Shown one piece after another: positions 60,454 through 64,000 of a stretch of 64,000 nt of DNA. The notes below the pieces were generated by a model. It saw only the letters and a program-made list of their open reading frames with translations. It made no database searches and was not told the DNA's origin. Positions within the stretch are counted from its first letter, which is position 1, and every line of letters starts with the position of its first letter. The DNA comes from Streptomyces mirabilis (lineage in GTDB: Bacteria > Actinomycetota > Actinomycetes > Streptomycetales > Streptomycetaceae), in assembly GCF_039503195.1 (NCBI RefSeq), contig NZ_JBCJKP010000001.1:2728001-2792000 (forward strand). The letters are read 5' to 3'. Position numbers and translations under genes: made by a program.

Positions 60454-61410
60454 GTGCGTGCCGATCGCGTCTTCGCGTACGGCGCCGCTGCCGGACTCCT
60501 CGGTGACCTGCTGCTCGGTGATCCCCGCCGGGGGCATCCGGTCGCCGCGTTCGGGCGGAGCGCGGCAGCCGTGGAGCGGGTGCTGTGGCGGGACCACCGC
60601 GGGTGGGGCGCGCTGCACACCGCCGCGTGTGTGGGCGGTGCCGCCGGACTCGCCGCCGTCGCCTCCCGTGCCGTACGCCCCTCACGTGTCGCGTCCCTCA
60701 CGCTGACGGCCGCCACCACCTGGGCCGTCGTCGGGGGCACCACACTCGGGCGGGAGGCCCGGGCGATCGGTGCCGCCCTCGCGGACGGGGAGATCGAGAC
60801 GGCCCGGGAGCGGCTGCCGCATCTGTGCGGGCGCGATCCCCAGGCCCTCGGCGCCGACGGCATCGCGCGCGCCGTCGTCGAGTCCGTCGCCGAGAACACC
60901 TCCGACGCCGTGGTGGGCGCCCTGGTGTGGGGTGCCGTGGCCGGAGTCCCGGGGCTCGTGGGCTTTCGGGCCGTCAACACCCTTGACGCCATGGTCGGTC
61001 ACAGGTCGCCCAGGTACCGGCGGTACGGGTGGGCCTCGGCTCGGCTCGACGACGTCGCCGGGTGGCCGGGGGCCCGTCTCACCGCCGTGCTCGCCGCCCT
61101 CGCGGGTGACAGTCCCCGAGGGGCCCTGCGCGCCTGGCGCGCCGACGCCGTCAAGCATCCGAGCCCCAACGCCGGGCCCGTGGAGGCCTCGTTCGCGGGG
61201 GCGCTCGGGGTGCGCCTGGGCGGCACCCTCTCCTACGGCGGGCGCGTCGAGCACCGGCCCGAACTCAACGGCGCCGGGCGCGCCGTGCACGTCGACGACA
61301 TCGAGCGGGCCGTACGGCTGTCACGGCGTGTCGGCTGGCTCGCCCTCGGCGTGAGCGCCGGCGGACGGCTGCTCGTACAGAGGCTTCTCAGGAAGGGGCG
61401 TACGTCATGA
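60454..61410 (+). CDS. cobD: Adenosylcobinamide-phosphate synthase CobD/CbiB
   Basis: A 318-residue membrane protein that attaches the aminopropanol arm to the corrinoid ring. CbiB hallmarks: GDLLLGDPRRGHPVAAFG near the N-terminus, VAENTSDAVVGALVWGAVAGVPGLVGFRAVNTLDAMVGHRSPRYRRYGWASARLDDVA-type block in the middle (read in segments), and HPSPNAGPVEASFAGAL. First structural gene after the riboswitch. GTG 60454 has no clear ribosome site of its own; ATGA overlap with cobQ. Confidence 0.93.
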   Translation: MRADRVFAYGAAAGLLGDLLLGDPRRGHPVAAFGRSAAAVERVLWRDHRGWGALHTAACVGGAAGLAAVASRAVRPSRVASLTLTAATTWAVVGGTTLGREARAIGAALADGEIETARERLPHLCGRDPQALGADGIARAVVESVAENTSDAVVGALVWGAVAGVPGLVGFRAVNTLDAMVGHRSPRYRRYGWASARLDDVAGWPGARLTAVLAALAGDSPRGALRAWRADAVKHPSPNAGPVEASFAGALGVRLGGTLSYGGRVEHRPELNGAGRAVHVDDIERAVRLSRRVGWLALGVSAGGRLLVQRLLRKGRTS

Positions 61411-62915
61411 GCGGCGGGCTGCTCGTCGCCGGAACCACCTCCGACGCGGGCAAGAGCGTCGTGACCGCCGGGATCTGCCGGTGGCTGGTGCGCCACGGCG
61501 TCAAGGTCGCGCCCTTCAAGGCGCAGAACATGTCCCTGAACTCGTTCGTGACGCGCGAGGGCGCCGAGATCGGGCGTGCGCAGGCCATGCAGGCGCAGGC
61601 CGCCCGGGTGGAGCCGACCGCGCTCATGAACCCCGTGCTGCTCAAGCCGGGCAGCGACCGGAGCAGTCAGGTCGTCCTCATGGGAAAGCCCGTGGGCGAG
61701 ATGACCGCACGCGGCTACCACGGGGGGCGGCAGGAAGCCCTCCTCACCACCGTGCTGGACTGTCTCGCCGAGTTGCGGGGCACGTATGACGCGGTGATCT
61801 GTGAGGGGGCCGGCAGTCCTGCCGAGATCAATCTGCGGCGGACCGACATCGTGAACATGGGGATCGCGCGCAATGCGCGGCTGCCCGTGCTCGTCGTCGG
61901 CGACATCGACCGCGGGGGTGTTTTCGCCTCGTTCTTCGGGACGGTCGCGCTGCTGTCGCGGGAGGACCAGGAGTTCGTCGCCGGGTTCCTCGTCAACAAG
62001 TTCAGGGGGGACGTCTCCCTGCTGGAGCCGGGGCTCGACATGCTCCACGGCCTCACCGGGCGGCGTACGTACGGCGTCCTGCCGTTCCGGCACGGCCTCG
62101 GCATCGACGAGGAGGACGGGCTGCGGGTGTCGCTTCGGGGAGCGGTCCGGGAGTCCCGAGTGACCTCCCCCGTCGGCGAGGACGTACTGCGCGTCGCCGT
62201 CTGCGCGATCCCGCTGATGTCCAACTTCACGGACGTGGACGCGCTGGCCGCCGAGCCGGGTGTCGTCGTGCGGTTCGTGGACCGGGCCGAGGAGCTGACC
62301 GACGCCGACCTCGTCGTCGTCCCCGGGACCCGGGGGACGGTGAAGGCGCTGGAGTGGCTGCGCGAGCGGGGACTCGCGGACGCCATCCTGCGCAGAGCCG
62401 CCGAGGGGCGGCCCGTGCTGGGCATCTGTGGCGGTTTCCAGGTCCTCGGCGAGCACATCGAGGACGAGGTCGAGTCGCGCGCCGGTCATGTCGACGGGCT
62501 CGGACTCCTGCCGGTCCGCGTGCGGTTCGCACGGGAGAAGACCCTGACCCGGCCCGTCGGGGAGGCGCTCGGCGAGCACGTCGAGGGCTACGAGATCCAC
62601 CACGGCGTCGCCGATGTGACGGGCGGTGAACCGTTCTTGGACGGCTGCCGGGTCGGTGCCGTCTGGGGCACGCACTGGCACGGCTCGCTGGAGTCGGACG
62701 GCTTCCGGCGCGCCTTCCTGCGCGAGGTGGCGGCCGCCGCGGGCCGTCGTTTCGTGCCGTCCGCCGACACGTCGTTCGCGGCGCTGCGCGAGGAGCAGCT
62801 CGACCGGCTCGGCGATCTGATCGAGGAACACGCGGACACGGACGCGCTGTGGCGGCTCATCGAGTCGGGCGCGCCGCAAGGACTGCCTTTCATTCCACCG
62901 GGAGCGCCCGTATGA
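61407..62915 (+). CDS. cobQ: Cobyric acid synthase CobQ/CbiP
   Basis: A 502-residue glutamine-dependent amidotransferase that amidates four side chains of adenosylcobyrinic acid a,c-diamide. The N-terminal ATP-binding domain has AGTTSDAGKSVVTAGICR (P-loop-like) and PFKAQNMSLNS; the C-terminal glutaminase domain (about 255-460) has VLGICGGFQVLGEH (nucleophile Cys) and THWHGSLESDGFR (His). Overlaps cobD and cobN by ATGA at both ends. Confidence 0.96.
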   Translation: MSGGLLVAGTTSDAGKSVVTAGICRWLVRHGVKVAPFKAQNMSLNSFVTREGAEIGRAQAMQAQAARVEPTALMNPVLLKPGSDRSSQVVLMGKPVGEMTARGYHGGRQEALLTTVLDCLAELRGTYDAVICEGAGSPAEINLRRTDIVNMGIARNARLPVLVVGDIDRGGVFASFFGTVALLSREDQEFVAGFLVNKFRGDVSLLEPGLDMLHGLTGRRTYGVLPFRHGLGIDEEDGLRVSLRGAVRESRVTSPVGEDVLRVAVCAIPLMSNFTDVDALAAEPGVVVRFVDRAEELTDADLVVVPGTRGTVKALEWLRERGLADAILRRAAEGRPVLGICGGFQVLGEHIEDEVESRAGHVDGLGLLPVRVRFAREKTLTRPVGEALGEHVEGYEIHHGVADVTGGEPFLDGCRVGAVWGTHWHGSLESDGFRRAFLREVAAAAGRRFVPSADTSFAALREEQLDRLGDLIEEHADTDALWRLIESGAPQGLPFIPPGAPV

Positions 62916-64000
62916 GCACAGTGTTGTTGTTGTCGACCGCCGACACCGATCTGCTGGCGGCGCGTGCCTCCGGCGCCCCGTACCGGATCGGCAACCCCAC
63001 CCGGGTGGAGGTCGAGGGCGAACTGCCGTCCCTCGTCGAGGGCGCGGACCTCGCCGTCGTACGACTCCTGGGCGGCAAGCGTGCCTGGGAGGAGGGCCTG
63101 CGGAAGCTGAAGGCCTCGGGCATCCCCACCGTGCTGCTCGGCGGGGAGTCCGTACCCGACGCCGAACTGATGGCGGAGTCGTCGGTGCCCGCCGGTGTCG
63201 TCGCCGAGGCGCTGCGCTATCTGGTCGAGGGCGGCCCGGACAACCTCACCGAACTGGCCCGGTTCCTCTCCGACACCGTGCTGCTGACGGGTGAGGGCTT
63301 CGAGGAGCCGCGGAAGATGCCGGAGTACGGCGTCCACGGCGAGCGCGCCTTCGTCGAGGGCCGGCCGACCGTCGGCGTGCTCTTCTACCGGGCCCACCAG
63401 CTGTCCGGCAACACCGCGTTCGTGGACACGCTGTGCGACGCGATCGAGGCGCGCGGCGCCAACGCGCTGGCCGTGTACTGCGGTTCGCTGCGCGGCGCGG
63501 ACGCGGGCCTGTACGAGATCCTCGGCACGGCGGACACGCTCGTCGCCACCGTGCTCGCGGCGGGCGGCACGCACGCCTCGGAGGCGTCCGCGGGCGGCGA
63601 CGAGGAGGCCTGGGACATCGGCGCGCTCGCCGACCTGAACGTCCCCGTGCTGCAAGGGCTCTGTCTGACCTCGTCCAGGAGTGCCTGGGACGCGTCGGAC
63701 GCCGCCCTCTCCCCCATGGACGCGGCGATGCAGGTCGCGATCCCCGAGTTCGACGGCCGTCTGATCACCGTCCCCTTCTCCTTCAAGGAGCAGGGGCCCG
63801 ACGAGGTGCCGGTCTACGTCGCCGACCCCGAGCGGGCCGCCCGCGTCGCCGGAATCGCCGTACGTCACGCCCGGCTGAAGCACAAGCCGAACGCGGACAA
63901 GAAGCTCGCGCTCGTCTTCACCGCCTATCCGACCAAGCACTCCCGCGTCGGCAACGCGGTCGGCCTGGACACGCCCGCCTCGGCGGTACGGGTGCTCGAC
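62912..64000 (+). CDS. cobN: Cobaltochelatase subunit CobN (5' part)
   Basis: The first 363 codons of a large gene cut by the window edge; CobN is about 1200 residues. It begins MSTVLLLSTADTDLLAARAS. Later blocks GVLFYRAHQLSGNTAFVDTL, NALAVYCGSLRG and LNVPVLQGL match CobN, which inserts cobalt into hydrogenobyrinic acid a,c-diamide with CobS and CobT in aerobic B12 synthesis. ATG 62912 overlaps the cobQ stop by 4 bases. Confidence 0.93.
   Translation, partial: MSTVLLLSTADTDLLAARASGAPYRIGNPTRVEVEGELPSLVEGADLAVVRLLGGKRAWEEGLRKLKASGIPTVLLGGESVPDAELMAESSVPAGVVAEALRYLVEGGPDNLTELARFLSDTVLLTGEGFEEPRKMPEYGVHGERAFVEGRPTVGVLFYRAHQLSGNTAFVDTLCDAIEARGANALAVYCGSLRGADAGLYEILGTADTLVATVLAAGGTHASEASAGGDEEAWDIGALADLNVPVLQGLCLTSSRSAWDASDAALSPMDAAMQVAIPEFDGRLITVPFSFKEQGPDEVPVYVADPERAARVAGIAVRHARLKHKPNADKKLALVFTAYPTKHSRVGNAVGLDTPASAVRVLD

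Overview
This window is chromosomal DNA from a Streptomyces or very close relative. Third-codon positions are almost all G or C, GTG starts are common, most operons are joined by 4-base ATGA/GTGA overlaps, and several lineage-typical genes occur (streptophobe, SGM_5486 microprotein, DUF3099, Gbn nucleoid protein). From memory, the order fabG-fabI, tldD-tldE, tyrS, moaA, actP, gbn, pitH2, cobD-cobQ-cobN matches the core-genome stretch around SCO1801-SCO1849 of S. coelicolor. I see no insertion sequence, prophage, integrase, CRISPR array, rRNA or tRNA.

Left part (1-21 kb): a GAF histidine kinase/NarL regulator pair diverges from an SDR gene coupled to a QueA-like gene. Next come a secreted lytic transglycosylase, a double-FHA ABC transporter, a streptophobe membrane protein, serB, sixA, and an MFS exporter with a 37-residue partner that diverges from a GntR regulator. 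The block ends with fabG-fabI, tldD-tldE and tyrS.

Middle (21-44 kb): a 6C small RNA, moaA, the acetate symporter pair DUF485-actP with a Crp-like site, two tandem subtilisins, a CaiB-like protein, CopD, an alcohol dehydrogenase, YhhN and a fatty acid hydroxylase. A tight four-gene catabolic-looking operon follows (acetoacetate decarboxylase-like, SDR, two amidohydrolases), perhaps with a VIT1-type transporter at its end. Then come a DEDDh exonuclease-BRCT protein, a Cys-rich zinc protein, SURF1, a GH15 enzyme and an SDR.

Right part (44.5-64 kb): a coupled Asp23/AmaP alkaline-shock cluster with a divergent Asp23-like paralogue, an enoyl-CoA hydratase, gbn with a dense run of GATC sites upstream, an ABC-F ATPase, a zinc metallopeptidase, a VOC protein, an alpha/beta hydrolase, a class II aldolase, a secreted GH25 lysozyme and pitH2 behind a three-unit PHO box. 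The window ends in a cobalamin riboswitch, a 19-codon leader ORF, and cobD-cobQ-cobN (cobN cut by the window edge).

The least explained loci are the QueA-like gene, the Asp23-fold cluster, the decarboxylase/amidohydrolase operon, the GATC cluster beside gbn, and the riboswitch-leader-cobD arrangement. All calls come from reading the sequence; no database search was run.
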